Of a stretch of 64,000 nucleotides of DNA, positions 42,308-50,945 are shown in pieces. The first letter of the stretch is position 1. Each line of letters begins with the position of its first letter. Origin of the DNA: Segatella copri. GTDB taxonomy: Bacteria; Bacteroidota; Bacteroidia; Bacteroidales; Bacteroidaceae. The notes beneath the pieces were generated by a model, which worked only from the letters and a program-made list of their open reading frames with translations, did no database searches and had not been told where the DNA came from. The translations under genes were made by a program, and so were the position numbers. The stretch is from contig NZ_JAPDVG010000001.1 in assembly GCF_026015625.1 (NCBI RefSeq), positions 868,001 through 932,000 of the forward strand. The letters run 5' to 3'.

Positions 42308-42900
42308 GCAGACACGTACACTTACTGGTAGATGTTGCCATGCAGGAAAGAGATTATCATGATGTACTCGTATTACGTCGCTTCTTGGAGACCTTTAATA
42401 GAATAGACAATCATTTGGTTGAAGCTGAGCTTCCTAGGCTTGATGCCTATATCGACACACTGGATGGCTATAATGAATACATGGAGCAAAGGAATAAGAA
42501 ACCATTGAAAAATGGTTCCAAAATTGGCCGAAAAAGAGAATACCTTTTTGTGTCTGATGAAGCATCTTCTTTAAAAGATGAAGAGACGACCGCTGAGCAA
42601 GCCTCTTTATTTATAGAATTTCTCACCCTAAATGGCCTAAATTCTATGTCTACCAGTGCGAGCAAGTCTTCACCAATGAATATCGCAATATTTGCGTTTA
42701 TCAGATATTGGAGAAGGAAGGGCATCCTGGCACCGCAGCATATCGTCAGTGCCAATGCCATTTATCGATTTCTTACCGATGATTGCCATATACGAAAAGA
42801 AGTTACGATAAAATCGTTCTACAATGTCTTCAATCATTGTGAGGACATGAAAAATCAAGAAATGGATGATAAAGTGGCTGATTTCTTTGCCCATAGATGA
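42298..42900 (+). CDS. Island protein of unknown function (200 aa)
   Basis: 200 residues from ATG 42298; ATG 42304 is an alternative. Mostly helical: ERDYHDVLVLRRFLETFNRI, a Lys-rich linker (KKPLKNGSKIGRKREYLFVS), then a C-terminal helical part with FIRYWRRKGILAPQHIVSAN. No signal or membrane helix. It may belong to a Bacteroidales DUF such as DUF6043, but I am not sure. It overlaps the 42164 frame by 10 bases. Confidence 0.65.
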   Translation: MDMSRHVHLLVDVAMQERDYHDVLVLRRFLETFNRIDNHLVEAELPRLDAYIDTLDGYNEYMEQRNKKPLKNGSKIGRKREYLFVSDEASSLKDEETTAEQASLFIEFLTLNGLNSMSTSASKSSPMNIAIFAFIRYWRRKGILAPQHIVSANAIYRFLTDDCHIRKEVTIKSFYNVFNHCEDMKNQEMDDKVADFFAHR

Positions 42901-42962
42901 TTTTTTTTATGGGACAAATATTAATCCTATTTTTCCTATTTTTCCCATAGGTGTTTTTGCCT

Positions 42963-43005
42963 TATCTTTGCACCCGTAATCAGACAAGTAAAGTCTGGTT
43001 GCGGG
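42963..43005 (+). promoter_or_regulatory. Promoter and leader hairpin of the VirE/DUF3987 operon
   Basis: TATCTTTG (42963-42970) in TTATCTTTGCACCCG, then a hairpin with CAGAC/GTCTG and CCCG/CGGG arms (42973-43005) in the 5' leader. Confidence 0.55.
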
Positions 43006-43038
43006 CATTATTCATCTTTTAAACAAGTTGTTACGATT

Positions 43039-43428
43039 ATGAAACAAGCAGCAAAGAAGCAGCTCCTCAACGCCCAGAAGGTGGACGGAGCCATCATCAG
43101 TGAAGAAAACGGTACCATCGCCTTCCGCAAGGCGCCATGGAACGATACCGAGGTTATCTGCGAACAGCCTAAGGTGATACCTGGCAGAATGGTATGCTCT
43201 GGCGAGAAGGGTGGCGATGAGTTCGACTTCAAGCCTTATGAACGTACGGGCGAGAAGCTTTTCGAGGAAATCTTCAAGACCAAGCATGCCGTGGTGCGCA
43301 CCACCAAGCGCACGGTACAGGTAAACTATACCTTCAGCCGTGACCTGGACAAGCAGGACATGCTGCGCTACCTCAAGGTAGAGCACAAGGAACTGATTGC
43401 CGGATTCAAAGATAATGTTGAATGTTGA
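43039..43428 (+). CDS. Small protein of the VirE/DUF3987 operon
   Basis: 129 residues: basic start MKQAAKKQLLNAQKVDGAII, beta-rich middle (TVQVNYTFSRDLDKQDMLRY), no signal. Not recognised as a named family, but its place just before a VirE_N/DUF3987 gene is typical of these Bacteroidales modules. The last four codons and the stop (NVEC, TGA) come from the heptamer array, so the C-terminus is repeat-derived. Confidence 0.7.
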   Translation: MKQAAKKQLLNAQKVDGAIISEENGTIAFRKAPWNDTEVICEQPKVIPGRMVCSGEKGGDEFDFKPYERTGEKLFEEIFKTKHAVVRTTKRTVQVNYTFSRDLDKQDMLRYLKVEHKELIAGFKDNVEC

Positions 43429-43546
43429 GTGTTGAATGTTGAATTAGGCTAGCGCCCTTGCGACCGTTAGGCAATTCAACATTCAACATAAAATTCAACA
43501 TTCAACATTCAACACTCAACATTCAACAATCAACACTCAACATTCA
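43414..43546. repeat. Heptamer arrays in inverted orientation
   Basis: 43414-43445: AATGTTG/AGTGTTG units. 43472-43546: about ten AACATTC/AACACTC/AACAATC units in the opposite sense. The arms are complementary over about 30 bases around a GC-richer centre and would fold into a large hairpin just before the 43555 gene. Confidence 0.9.
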
Positions 43547-43554
43547 AAAAAACG

Positions 43555-46134
43555 ATGGAACATATTATAGCATATAATCCGTACAAGAATGGCAATAAGG
43601 GGAGCGTAAGCTCCCAGCCACTCTCGGTCTACGACAAGACCATCGCTTATCCCTGGATGGCAGACCTGGTAGCTGCCATCCGTGGGGGTAACGATGAACT
43701 GAAGAAGCAGTTGCCCTTCCGCTGCGCACACTACTACCAGTTCCGGGACAACAGACGCTCGCAGAAGAACGCTGTGCCCGAAAGCTTCCTCTTCCAGACC
43801 ACCATCGATGTGGACGATAAGAATTATGTGGACAAGGCGATGGAGAAAGCACGTGAGCTGAACTGCAGCGACACCATCTGGAAGGGAGCCCTGCTGCACC
43901 TGGAGTACTCAGCCCGCAAGAAGTTGCACATCGACATCCGCATGCCCGTCGGCATGACTATCGAGGAGACGCAGCGAGCCTATTGCGAGGCGCTGGGCGT
44001 GCCCTACGACGAGAGCTGCATCACGCCAGAACGCATGCTCTTCGTCACCGACAAGGAGTCGGAAATCTATCGCTCGCCCCATTGGTACGAGGTGTTGCCG
44101 CAGGAAGAGCTGAAGAGGCGCAGACAAGCCTACCTGGACCGTGGACTTACAATCGACGGACGGGCTGGGAAAGTTAATAGTTTACAGTTAAAAGTTAATA
44201 GTAATCATAAAGTTCAAAGTTCAAATTTCCAAGTTCAAAGTAAAGACCATGTTCAAGACCATCGACTTTCGGGCTCTGACAGCCATCACGCTGTTTCTGC
44301 TGGCTCTGCTATTCAGCCTGCCCAACCTTGTGATAGCAATGCTGCTCATGCTGCTCATCTCAGCCCTGCTGGAGCTCATCAGGATGCTGGGGCAGAGGCA
44401 ACCGTCAAGAACCTAGCAGCCTTCGACCTCTTCCGCAATGCGGCAGGTCTGAAGGACGTAGACATCAACACCCCAGGCTCGCGCCACTCATCGCTCCTGG
44501 CTATCATGAGCGCAGGCGCATCGAGAGTGATGCCTGAAGACGAACTGAAGGCGGTGGTGGCGCAGAAGATGCCTGCCTTTTCGCAGGAGCGTGACTGCCA
44601 GCAGCTCATCCACGATTTTTATGCGAAATATGGCGACAGTTCGAAGCCGATGTCGCAAGCCGTAATCCGCATCAATGCTCAGGCTGAGAAGTCATCCCAG
44701 AAGGATGCCGTGGCATTCAAATCCGCAAGTTCTGTGGGTTCCGAAGGCGGCACGGATTCCAATGCGGAAGATGATAAATTAGCTCCACCTCCGATGCCCG
44801 AACATCTTCCCAAACTCGTGGAGCTGCTGTTATCGAAGACACCGGACGTATACAAGCCAGCCGTGGCACACGCCATCTTCCCGCCACTTGCTACACACCT
44901 CTGTAAGACCACCTTCAGGTATATCGACAATGTGGAGCACGAGGCCACCCTGATGTGCTGTCTGCTGGCGGGCACAGGTGCAGGCAAGAACTGTGTGCAG
45001 ATGCCCATCAACATGATTATGGAGGACATCAGACAGCGCGACCGTGAGAACCTGCAACGGGAGAAGGAATGGAAAGAGGAGGTGACACGTAAGGGTGCCA
45101 ACAAGGATAAGCGCAAGCGTCCGGAAAACCTCATCATCCAGGAGATAGATGCCGATATGACCAACCCGGCATTCGTGATGCGCACGGCTGAGGCTCAGGA
45201 ACATTTCCTCTATACAACGCTCAACGAGATAGATCAGTTCGACGCCCTCAAGGGACAGGGCAACCAGCAGTTCAAAATCATGTGTCTTGCCTTTGATCCA
45301 GGCAACTCATACGGCCAGACCCGCGTGGGCACATCGAGTATCACCGAGCGCATCACCATCCGGTTCAACTGGAATGCATCGACCACCGTCCAGCTGGGGC
45401 AGCGATATTTCTCAAAGGTGCTCACTGACGGACCTATCAGCCGCATCAACTTCTGTACCATCCCGGAGCGGGAAATCGGTGCCGAAATGCCAGTATACGG
45501 CGAATACGACGATGCCTTCAGAGAGGCGCTCAGACCGTACATAGAGAATCTGTGCAAGGCGTCGGGTAGGATTGACTGTGCTGAGGCTTCCGACCTGGCA
45601 GAAAAGTTGAAGGATGAGAACGCCGACTTTTCGCGCATGTCGCAAAACAGGGTGTTCGAGAATCTCTCCTTCCGTGGCAACGTTATTGCCTTCCTCAAGG
45701 CTTGCGTGCTATACGTGGCAAACGGCTGCAAATGGGAACCCGAAATAGAAGAGTTCATCAGATGGAGCGAGAGCTACGACCTGTGGTGCAAGATGATTTT
45801 CTTTGGTGCAGGCATAGCCAAGGCTAATGAGGTAGGAGAGAAATCGAGCAAGCGAGGACCTGCCAACCTGCTGCAGCAATTGCCAGACACCTTTACCTAC
45901 ACGCAGGCTGAGATGGTGCGCCTACATAACGACTTCGGAAAGAAGGGTACGGCGACGATGCTGAGAAACTGGGTGAACCGTCATTATATCGAGAAAATTC
46001 CTCCGAAGGGAGTAAATGCCGACGGAGCTGACGGAAAGCAAGGCGGAAAGGTGTTCAGTATTCAGTTATTCAGTTTTAAGAAGCTATTATTCCGTTCCGA
46101 CGGACTCGACCTGAGATGTTTCAACGCAAAATAG
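43555..46134 (+). CDS. VirE N-terminal domain / DUF3987 protein
   Basis: 859 residues. A VirE_N (BT4734/BF3469-type) primase-like domain (about 35-205: PFRCAHYYQFRDNRRSQKNA, LHIDIRMPVGMT), an Ala/His/Ser-rich linker, then a DUF3987 helicase-like ATPase from about 300 with Walker A GTGAGKN (473-480) and FLYTTLNEIDQFDALKGQGN. Residues about 206-230 (KVNSLQLKVNSNHKVQSSNF) and about 833-842 (VFSIQLFSFK) are encoded by heptamer repeats inserted in frame. Such proteins are widespread in Bacteroidales islands and resemble primase-helicases of mobile DNA. Confidence 0.88.
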   Translation: MEHIIAYNPYKNGNKGSVSSQPLSVYDKTIAYPWMADLVAAIRGGNDELKKQLPFRCAHYYQFRDNRRSQKNAVPESFLFQTTIDVDDKNYVDKAMEKARELNCSDTIWKGALLHLEYSARKKLHIDIRMPVGMTIEETQRAYCEALGVPYDESCITPERMLFVTDKESEIYRSPHWYEVLPQEELKRRRQAYLDRGLTIDGRAGKVNSLQLKVNSNHKVQSSNFQVQSKDHVQDHRLSGSDSHHAVSAGSAIQPAQPCDSNAAHAAHLSPAGAHQDAGAEATVKNLAAFDLFRNAAGLKDVDINTPGSRHSSLLAIMSAGASRVMPEDELKAVVAQKMPAFSQERDCQQLIHDFYAKYGDSSKPMSQAVIRINAQAEKSSQKDAVAFKSASSVGSEGGTDSNAEDDKLAPPPMPEHLPKLVELLLSKTPDVYKPAVAHAIFPPLATHLCKTTFRYIDNVEHEATLMCCLLAGTGAGKNCVQMPINMIMEDIRQRDRENLQREKEWKEEVTRKGANKDKRKRPENLIIQEIDADMTNPAFVMRTAEAQEHFLYTTLNEIDQFDALKGQGNQQFKIMCLAFDPGNSYGQTRVGTSSITERITIRFNWNASTTVQLGQRYFSKVLTDGPISRINFCTIPEREIGAEMPVYGEYDDAFREALRPYIENLCKASGRIDCAEASDLAEKLKDENADFSRMSQNRVFENLSFRGNVIAFLKACVLYVANGCKWEPEIEEFIRWSESYDLWCKMIFFGAGIAKANEVGEKSSKRGPANLLQQLPDTFTYTQAEMVRLHNDFGKKGTATMLRNWVNRHYIEKIPPKGVNADGADGKQGGKVFSIQLFSFKKLLFRSDGLDLRCFNAK
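44171..44245 (+). repeat. AGTTNNN heptamer array inside the DUF3987 gene
   Basis: AGTTAAT-AGTTTAC-AGTTAAA-AGTTAAT and then AGTTCAA units, about ten heptamers, in frame in the linker between VirE_N and DUF3987. A further TCAGTAT-type stretch lies at 46053-46080. Confidence 0.85.
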
Positions 46135-46165
46135 TTTTCAAACTTAACACATAACATTCAAGCAA

Positions 46166-46726
46166 ATGGAAATAGTATTAAAGCGTATAGCTAAAAAAGG
46201 AACTTATACCATCGGCAGACTCTATCTGCTGACCGATGCAAGCGTAAATCGTAACTCGCTGCCCGGTAAGAAGAAAGACGACAAGTGCAAATTGATTCAT
46301 ACCTTTGACTGCCAGCTGTTGTCCAAAGATACATATCTCTGCGATACCATGGAGCCTACATGGCGTAATCTGCTGGGCATCAAGCTAAAGCCAGAGGAAG
46401 TGGATGCCCGCTATAGCCGCAAGAGCGGCGTGAAGGCGCGTAAGGTACCTGGACATACTGCCATTCCGGAGGGTACTTATCCAGTGGTTATATCGTATTC
46501 GCCAAGATTCAAGCGTTGGCTGCCATTGCTGTTGGGCGTGCCGAATTTCGAGGGCATCCGCATCCATGCAGGCAATTATCCTGACGATACGCAAGGCTGC
46601 ATCCTTGTGGGGGAGAACAAGTTCGAGGGCATGGTGGTGAACTCCCGTATCTGGCTGCAGCGGCTTATCAACGCCATGACAGCGGCGCGCGACCGAGACG
46701 AAAGTATCTGGATAACCATCCTATAG
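46166..46726 (+). CDS. DUF5675 family protein
   Basis: 186 residues. Family-type features are [57 protein letters not shown] and the ending core [23 protein letters not shown]5675 resembles a small peptidoglycan-processing fold (His-Ala-Gly..Gly-Cys pattern as in L,D-transpeptidases), but activity is unproven. It is last in the VirE operon, 31 bases after the DUF3987 stop, and a terminator follows. Confidence 0.88.
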   Translation: MEIVLKRIAKKGTYTIGRLYLLTDASVNRNSLPGKKKDDKCKLIHTFDCQLLSKDTYLCDTMEPTWRNLLGIKLKPEEVDARYSRKSGVKARKVPGHTAIPEGTYPVVISYSPRFKRWLPLLLGVPNFEGIRIHAGNYPDDTQGCILVGENKFEGMVVNSRIWLQRLINAMTAARDRDESIWITIL

Positions 46727-46767
46727 ACAAACAGCATCCCTGCATAAGGGATGCTGCTAATCTGTCT
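46725..46767 (+). terminator. Terminator of the VirE/DUF5675 operon
   Basis: CAGCATCCCT (46732-46741) and AGGGATGCTG (46747-46756), with outer AGACA/TGTCT pairing and a T-run to about 46776. Confidence 0.88.
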
Positions 46768-46793
46768 TTATATTTTTCTGACTGAAAACGTTC

Positions 46794-47303
46794 TTAAAGC
46801 TTTGACCAGTCGATGCTGCGGATAAATGCCAAGGTTGAAACCCAATCGCAGTCGAGGCAGAAAGGAGTAGGAACATCCGGGGTGTTGTAATAAGCCAGGG
46901 TAAACTCTGTATCTTCATCCTTAAATGCCTTGTGGTCGATGGTTGCCTGCTTGAAAAACTGAGTTACGAGCGGCTTATTCTTTTTAGAAGCCTCTTTCAA
47001 TCGCTTCTGGTAGAGCGTAATATATACGCTCATGGCGTAGGCCTGCTCGTTGAGATAGCGAACCTTTACGTTCAAGGTGTCCTTGCTCAGATTCTTGTCG
47101 AGCATAACATACGGTGGCAGAATCTTGCTGCGCATGTAGGTCATCGCATCAAACTTGAAGAGGGCTGTACGACGCTCGTCCATGCTCTTCGTGGTGTCGT
47201 TGATGATCGCATCAGAAGTGCGGAGCACCTCGTTTAATACATCCTGGGCGCTTGCCTTAGCTATGCTGAGGGTGAGCGCAAATAATAATATTATGTATCT
47301 CAT
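46794..47303 (-). CDS. Secreted protein of unknown function (169 aa)
   Basis: 169 residues from ATG 47303, which gives a clean signal peptide MRYIILLFALTLSIAKASAQ; an upstream ATG at 47327 adds 8 polar residues. Mature protein is helical with FKFDAMTYMRSKILPPYVML and ends DWVSTLAFIRSIDWSKL. Unrecognised, but its style matches short periplasmic proteins of Prevotella. The adjacent ModF-like gene ends just upstream on the same strand. Confidence 0.72.
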   Translation of the reverse strand: MRYIILLFALTLSIAKASAQDVLNEVLRTSDAIINDTTKSMDERRTALFKFDAMTYMRSKILPPYVMLDKNLSKDTLNVKVRYLNEQAYAMSVYITLYQKRLKEASKKNKPLVTQFFKQATIDHKAFKDEDTEFTLAYYNTPDVPTPFCLDCDWVSTLAFIRSIDWSKL

Positions 47304-47333
47304 CTTTCTGAAATTATTAATTATCAATTTTTT

Positions 47334-48824
47334 TTAATCGTTGGTGTGGCGCAAGAGGAAGATGCTGTGGTCAATGCACGCTGGCAATTCTTCCTTATAA
47401 TGCGTTACCATGATCATGGTTTTGTTCTGGCGGCGGCAGAAGGCTTCGATGACGTCTTTTACAAGACGGCGGTTGCGGTTGTCGAGCCCGTGGAGCGGTT
47501 CATCGAGAATCAGCAGTTCCGGGTCCTTGACAAAGGCACGTGCCAGGAGAACGAGGCGCTGTTCGCCGCTGGAGAGCTTCAGGAAACCACGGTCTTCAAG
47601 ACCTTCCAATCCGAATACTTTCATCCAGAAGCGGCACTTGTCCATATCTTCTTCCTTCGGCTTTACATAGAGGCCTACGGAATCCATCAGGCCGCTTGCC
47701 ACAATGCGGATGGCTGGCAGGTCGCGCTGGTAAGAGCGGTGAAGCTCTGGCGATACGTAGCCGATGTGCTTCTTGATGTCCCAGATGCTTTCGCCGCTGC
47801 CTCGAGGGTTGTCGAAGAGGGTAATGTCGCAGGCATAACTCTGCGGATTATCGGCACAGACCAGACTGAGAAGTGTACTCTTTCCGGCTCCGTTTTGTCC
47901 GCTCAAAGCCCATCGCTCGCCGTTCATTACGGTCCAGTCGAGGTCGTTGAGGATGATTCGCTCGCCATACTGTATGCGCACCTTGTTCATCTTCACCACT
48001 TCCTGGGTGTGATATTCGCGGTCGCTGTAAGGCTGGTCTACTATGGCCTGTTCCAGCTCCGGGCTCAGCACATGGGCAGGCACGGATTCTCTGCCGGCAA
48101 GATATTCGGCGAGGGTTACCTTAGGCTGAACCTTCATATCCTTCACTTCTACCACGTGGGTGATGAAATCGGGAATATCATCGCTCTTGCTCAGTACGAG
48201 GATAATCTGCAGGGCTCGCTCAGAAGAGAGGGTTTTGAGCAGTTCCTTGAGCTGGTCGCGGGTTTCTGCATCGAGTCCGATAAACGGATTGTCCATGATG
48301 AGCACGCGAGGCTCTGAGAAGAGGGTAGAGGCAAGTTTGAACTTGCGGAGCTCGCCACTTGAGAGCAGGATGGTGTATTTGTCCATCAGGTGCTGCATGT
48401 GGAAGAGTTTGTAGATGTGCTGCTGCAGGGCTCTGCGCTCCGGAGTGTCTTCACCGGCCATCTGGTAGGCTTCTTCTAGCTTGTCTTTTACGATAGGCGT
48501 GTTTTCGTCTATCTCGAGCTGGTTCCAGCGCTGCTGCAGGAAATAAGTGCGGTCGTTATCGCCTCCGTAGGTGTCGCGGAAGGTAATATACTTGATGTTG
48601 TCGCTCACCATTGTTTTCTGACTAGGTGAGAAATCGTAATCAGGGTCGTGCATCAGGAGTGGGTGGCGACCTACGATGATGTCGACAAACATTGATTTTC
48701 CTCCACCGTTCGGACCTACGATAGCGATGTGTTCACCATCGCACGCCTCGAAGTTTACGGGTTCTGCCATACGCCATTCAGGCATACGGGTAACACCATT
48801 TTTAATGCTAATAATCTTTTGCAT
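47334..48824 (-). CDS. ModF-like tandem ABC ATP-binding protein
   Basis: 496 residues with two ABC domains. Domain 1: Walker A VGPNGGGKSMF (about 37-47), signature LLSSGELRKFKLA, Walker B VLIMDNP where the usual catalytic Glu is Asn. Domain 2: SGQNGAGKSTLL, signature KLSSGEQRLVLLARA, Walker B LLILDEPLHGLD. This arrangement is like E. coli ModF/PhrA, an ABC protein with no permease. Domain 1 may be catalytically weak. Function in Bacteroidetes unknown. Confidence 0.88.
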   Translation of the reverse strand: MQKIISIKNGVTRMPEWRMAEPVNFEACDGEHIAIVGPNGGGKSMFVDIIVGRHPLLMHDPDYDFSPSQKTMVSDNIKYITFRDTYGGDNDRTYFLQQRWNQLEIDENTPIVKDKLEEAYQMAGEDTPERRALQQHIYKLFHMQHLMDKYTILLSSGELRKFKLASTLFSEPRVLIMDNPFIGLDAETRDQLKELLKTLSSERALQIILVLSKSDDIPDFITHVVEVKDMKVQPKVTLAEYLAGRESVPAHVLSPELEQAIVDQPYSDREYHTQEVVKMNKVRIQYGERIILNDLDWTVMNGERWALSGQNGAGKSTLLSLVCADNPQSYACDITLFDNPRGSGESIWDIKKHIGYVSPELHRSYQRDLPAIRIVASGLMDSVGLYVKPKEEDMDKCRFWMKVFGLEGLEDRGFLKLSSGEQRLVLLARAFVKDPELLILDEPLHGLDNRNRRLVKDVIEAFCRRQNKTMIMVTHYKEELPACIDHSIFLLRHTND

Positions 48825-48829
48825 CTCTC

Positions 48830-49408
48830 TTATTTTTTTATTCTACTCTGATTCTTTGTTGCAAAGTCTTTCCAGCTGCTGTAATGCTTGGCGTCGGTCT
48901 CGGGGCGGTTCATCTGCAGAAAGTGGCAGTAGGCTGCCCCCAGTGCATCGGTAGCGTCCATGAACTTCGGCATTTCGTCTTGCTGAATATGGAGCAGTCG
49001 CTGCAGCATTCCCGCCACCTGTTCCTTCGAAGCCTGTCCCTGTCCTGTAATGGCCATCTTGATTTTGAGCGGTGCATATTCGTGGATAGGAACGCTGTGA
49101 TGAATGGCGGCTGCGATGGCTACTCCCTGCGCTCTGCCCAGCTTGAGCATCGACTGCACGTTCTTGCCGAAGAAGGGGGCTTCGATGGCCATCTCATCGG
49201 GCAGATAGCTGTCGATGATGCCGGTTACGCGGTCGAAGATCTTGCCCAGCCGGAGATAGGGATCGCTCTCTTTGCGCATGTCGATGACGCCCATCACCAC
49301 CAGTTCTGCCTTGTTGCCGATGATGCGGATTACGCCATAGCCCATCACGTTGGTTCCGGGGTCAATGCCGAGAATAATCTTCTCTGTATTCGATTTCTTG
49401 ATCATCAC
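48830..49408 (-). CDS. ruvC: Holliday junction resolvase RuvC
   Basis: 192 residues. The catalytic first Asp is in ILGIDPGTNVMGYG; AIEAPFFGKNVQSMLKLGRA and QASKEQVAGMLQRLL match the family, with the last acidic pair in MDATDALGAAYCH. It cuts Holliday junctions with RuvAB during recombination. The ModF-like gene starts 5 bases after its stop. Confidence 0.96.
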   Translation of the reverse strand: MMIKKSNTEKIILGIDPGTNVMGYGVIRIIGNKAELVVMGVIDMRKESDPYLRLGKIFDRVTGIIDSYLPDEMAIEAPFFGKNVQSMLKLGRAQGVAIAAAIHHSVPIHEYAPLKIKMAITGQGQASKEQVAGMLQRLLHIQQDEMPKFMDATDALGAAYCHFLQMNRPETDAKHYSSWKDFATKNQSRIKK

Positions 49409-49444
49409 AAATAAATCTCCTGACTTTTTAAAAAGACGCTTGTT

Positions 49445-50089
49445 CTAGCGGTCCATATAAGGATTGTGAGCGAGCTCTTCGCCTATGCTGGTGTATTCGC
49501 CATGACCTGGGAGAACCTGGGTTTCGTCAGGCAACTGACCGAGATGGCGCAGACTGTTGATGATGCGGAACATACTGCCTCCAGGGAAATCGGTTCTGCC
49601 GATAGAGTTGTGGAAGAGGGTGTCGCCGGTGAAGGCTACGTGCTCTGCCTCGCAATAGAAGGTGACGGAACCGCTGCTGTGGCCCGGAGTGGCGATGACC
49701 TGGAACTCGTGGTTGCCGAACCTGATGACCTCTTCATCTTCGAAGAATCTGCCAATAGGCGGAAACTGGTAATCGAGTTGCATCTGATAGAAGGTTTCTG
49801 CCTGCTTGGCGAGTCCCTTCATCAGGTTTTCATCAGCTGCCGATACTTCAGGTTTCAGTCTGAACTCCTGATAGATGGTGTTGTTGCCGAAGTTATGGTC
49901 AAGATGACCATGGGTTACGAGCAGGTGAACAGGCTTGAGCTGGTTCTCCTTAATATATTGTGTAATAGCCGTGCGCTCTTCCGGATAGAAGGCGCCGCAA
50001 TCGATGATGACGCATTCCTTGGTCTCATCGCTCACCACGTAGCAGTTTTCCTGTAACATGTTTACTTGAAATCTTTCTATATGTAACAT
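49445..50089 (-). CDS. MBL-fold metallo-hydrolase (glyoxalase II-like)
   Basis: 214 residues. Metal ligands in LLVTHGHLDHNFG (HxHxDH), GHSSGSVTFYC, FTGDTLFHNSIGRTDFPGG and LPGHGEYTSIGEE place it among the YcbL/hydroxyacylglutathione hydrolase-like enzymes. The substrate is probably a thioester such as a glutathione-type conjugate, but this lineage may use another thiol. Sits between ruvC and rsmG on the same strand. Confidence 0.92.
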   Translation of the reverse strand: MLHIERFQVNMLQENCYVVSDETKECVIIDCGAFYPEERTAITQYIKENQLKPVHLLVTHGHLDHNFGNNTIYQEFRLKPEVSAADENLMKGLAKQAETFYQMQLDYQFPPIGRFFEDEEVIRFGNHEFQVIATPGHSSGSVTFYCEAEHVAFTGDTLFHNSIGRTDFPGGSMFRIINSLRHLGQLPDETQVLPGHGEYTSIGEELAHNPYMDR

Positions 50090-50133
50090 TTCTTACTTTG
50101 AACTTTATGATAACTTTTCACTCTTCACTTCTA

Positions 50134-50760
50134 CTACGCCGGAACGTAAACCAGTTGCTTGTCCTGACTGAACCATTCTTCATCGAAGAAAGTGCTGAGC
50201 GGAGTGATTTCTGAAATCTTGAAGTATTGCTTCAGTTCTTCTTTCAGATTACCGCCCTTCAGACACAGAAGTCCGTTAGGCAGAGCGTTTTGCCCTTTCT
50301 GCTTAAAGTTTTTCTTGATAATCTTCATCAGGTCAGGAAGTTGCATTACCGCACGGCTTACCACGAAATCGTACTTGCCTTTTTCGTCCTCTCCGCGCAG
50401 GTGTTCAGCCTTGAGATTCTGCAGATTGATGGCCGTAGCCACCTCGTTGCAGACTCTTATTTTCTTGCCCGTTCCATCTATCAGCTTGAACTTGCATTCA
50501 GGGAAGAGGATGGCGAGCGGAATGCCCGGGAAACCTCCGCCGCAGCCGAAATCGAGAATCTCCGTACCCGGACGGAAATGGATGGCCTTGGCTATTGCCA
50601 GAGAATGGAGCACGTGGTGCTCGTACAGATTATCGATGTCCTTGCGGCTGATGACATTGATCTTGCTGTTCCAGTCGCGGTATAATGCATCGAGTGCCTC
50701 GAACTGCTTTTTCTGCTCTTCCGTGAGGTTCGGGAAGTATTTCTCTATTATTTCTATCAT
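50134..50760 (-). CDS. rsmG: 16S rRNA (guanine527-N7)-methyltransferase RsmG
   Basis: 208 residues from ATG 50760 (MIEIIEKYFPNLTEEQKKQF). The frame extends to 50895 but runs past the promoter box, so the shorter start is chosen. SAM motif EILDFGCGGGFPGIPLAILF, plus NLYEHHVLHSLAIAKAI and FVVSRAVMQLPDLMKIIKK. It methylates G527 of 16S rRNA. Formerly gidB. Confidence 0.95.
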   Translation of the reverse strand: MIEIIEKYFPNLTEEQKKQFEALDALYRDWNSKINVISRKDIDNLYEHHVLHSLAIAKAIHFRPGTEILDFGCGGGFPGIPLAILFPECKFKLIDGTGKKIRVCNEVATAINLQNLKAEHLRGEDEKGKYDFVVSRAVMQLPDLMKIIKKNFKQKGQNALPNGLLCLKGGNLKEELKQYFKISEITPLSTFFDEEWFSQDKQLVYVPA

Positions 50761-50801
50761 ATAATTATATGTATTCTTCTTTATTTCTACTGATTTTTCT
50801 G

Positions 50802-50809
50802 CAAAGGTA
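50802..50809 (-). promoter_or_regulatory. rsmG: -7 box of the rsmG promoter
   Basis: TACCTTTG on the minus strand in CACTACCTTTGCAG, giving a leader of about 35 bases to ATG 50760. Confidence 0.55.
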
Positions 50810-50884
50810 GTGTAAAAAATCGGAAAACACGTAATAAAAACATCAAAATCTGTCAGATTATGCTCGTATATTAAGATTTTTGCG

Positions 50885-50892
50885 TAACTTTG
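50885..50892 (+). promoter_or_regulatory. -7 box of the HAD/panB promoter
   Basis: TAACTTTG in GCGTAACTTTGCACCCG, 53 bases before ATG 50946. Confidence 0.6.
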
Positions 50893-50945
50893 CACCCGTT
50901 TTCAATATAATTTAAGCAAAAATAGATAAAAACAGACAAGAAAAT

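Noticed and set aside
43414..43546. Possible CRISPR array
   Set aside because: Units are 7 bp with no spacers and no cas genes nearby; this is a simple heptamer tandem repeat. The same holds for 54961-55020 and 58108-58206.
47346..48317. 323-codon plus-strand frame opposite the ModF-like gene
   Set aside because: Shadow frame; the minus strand carries two complete ABC domains.
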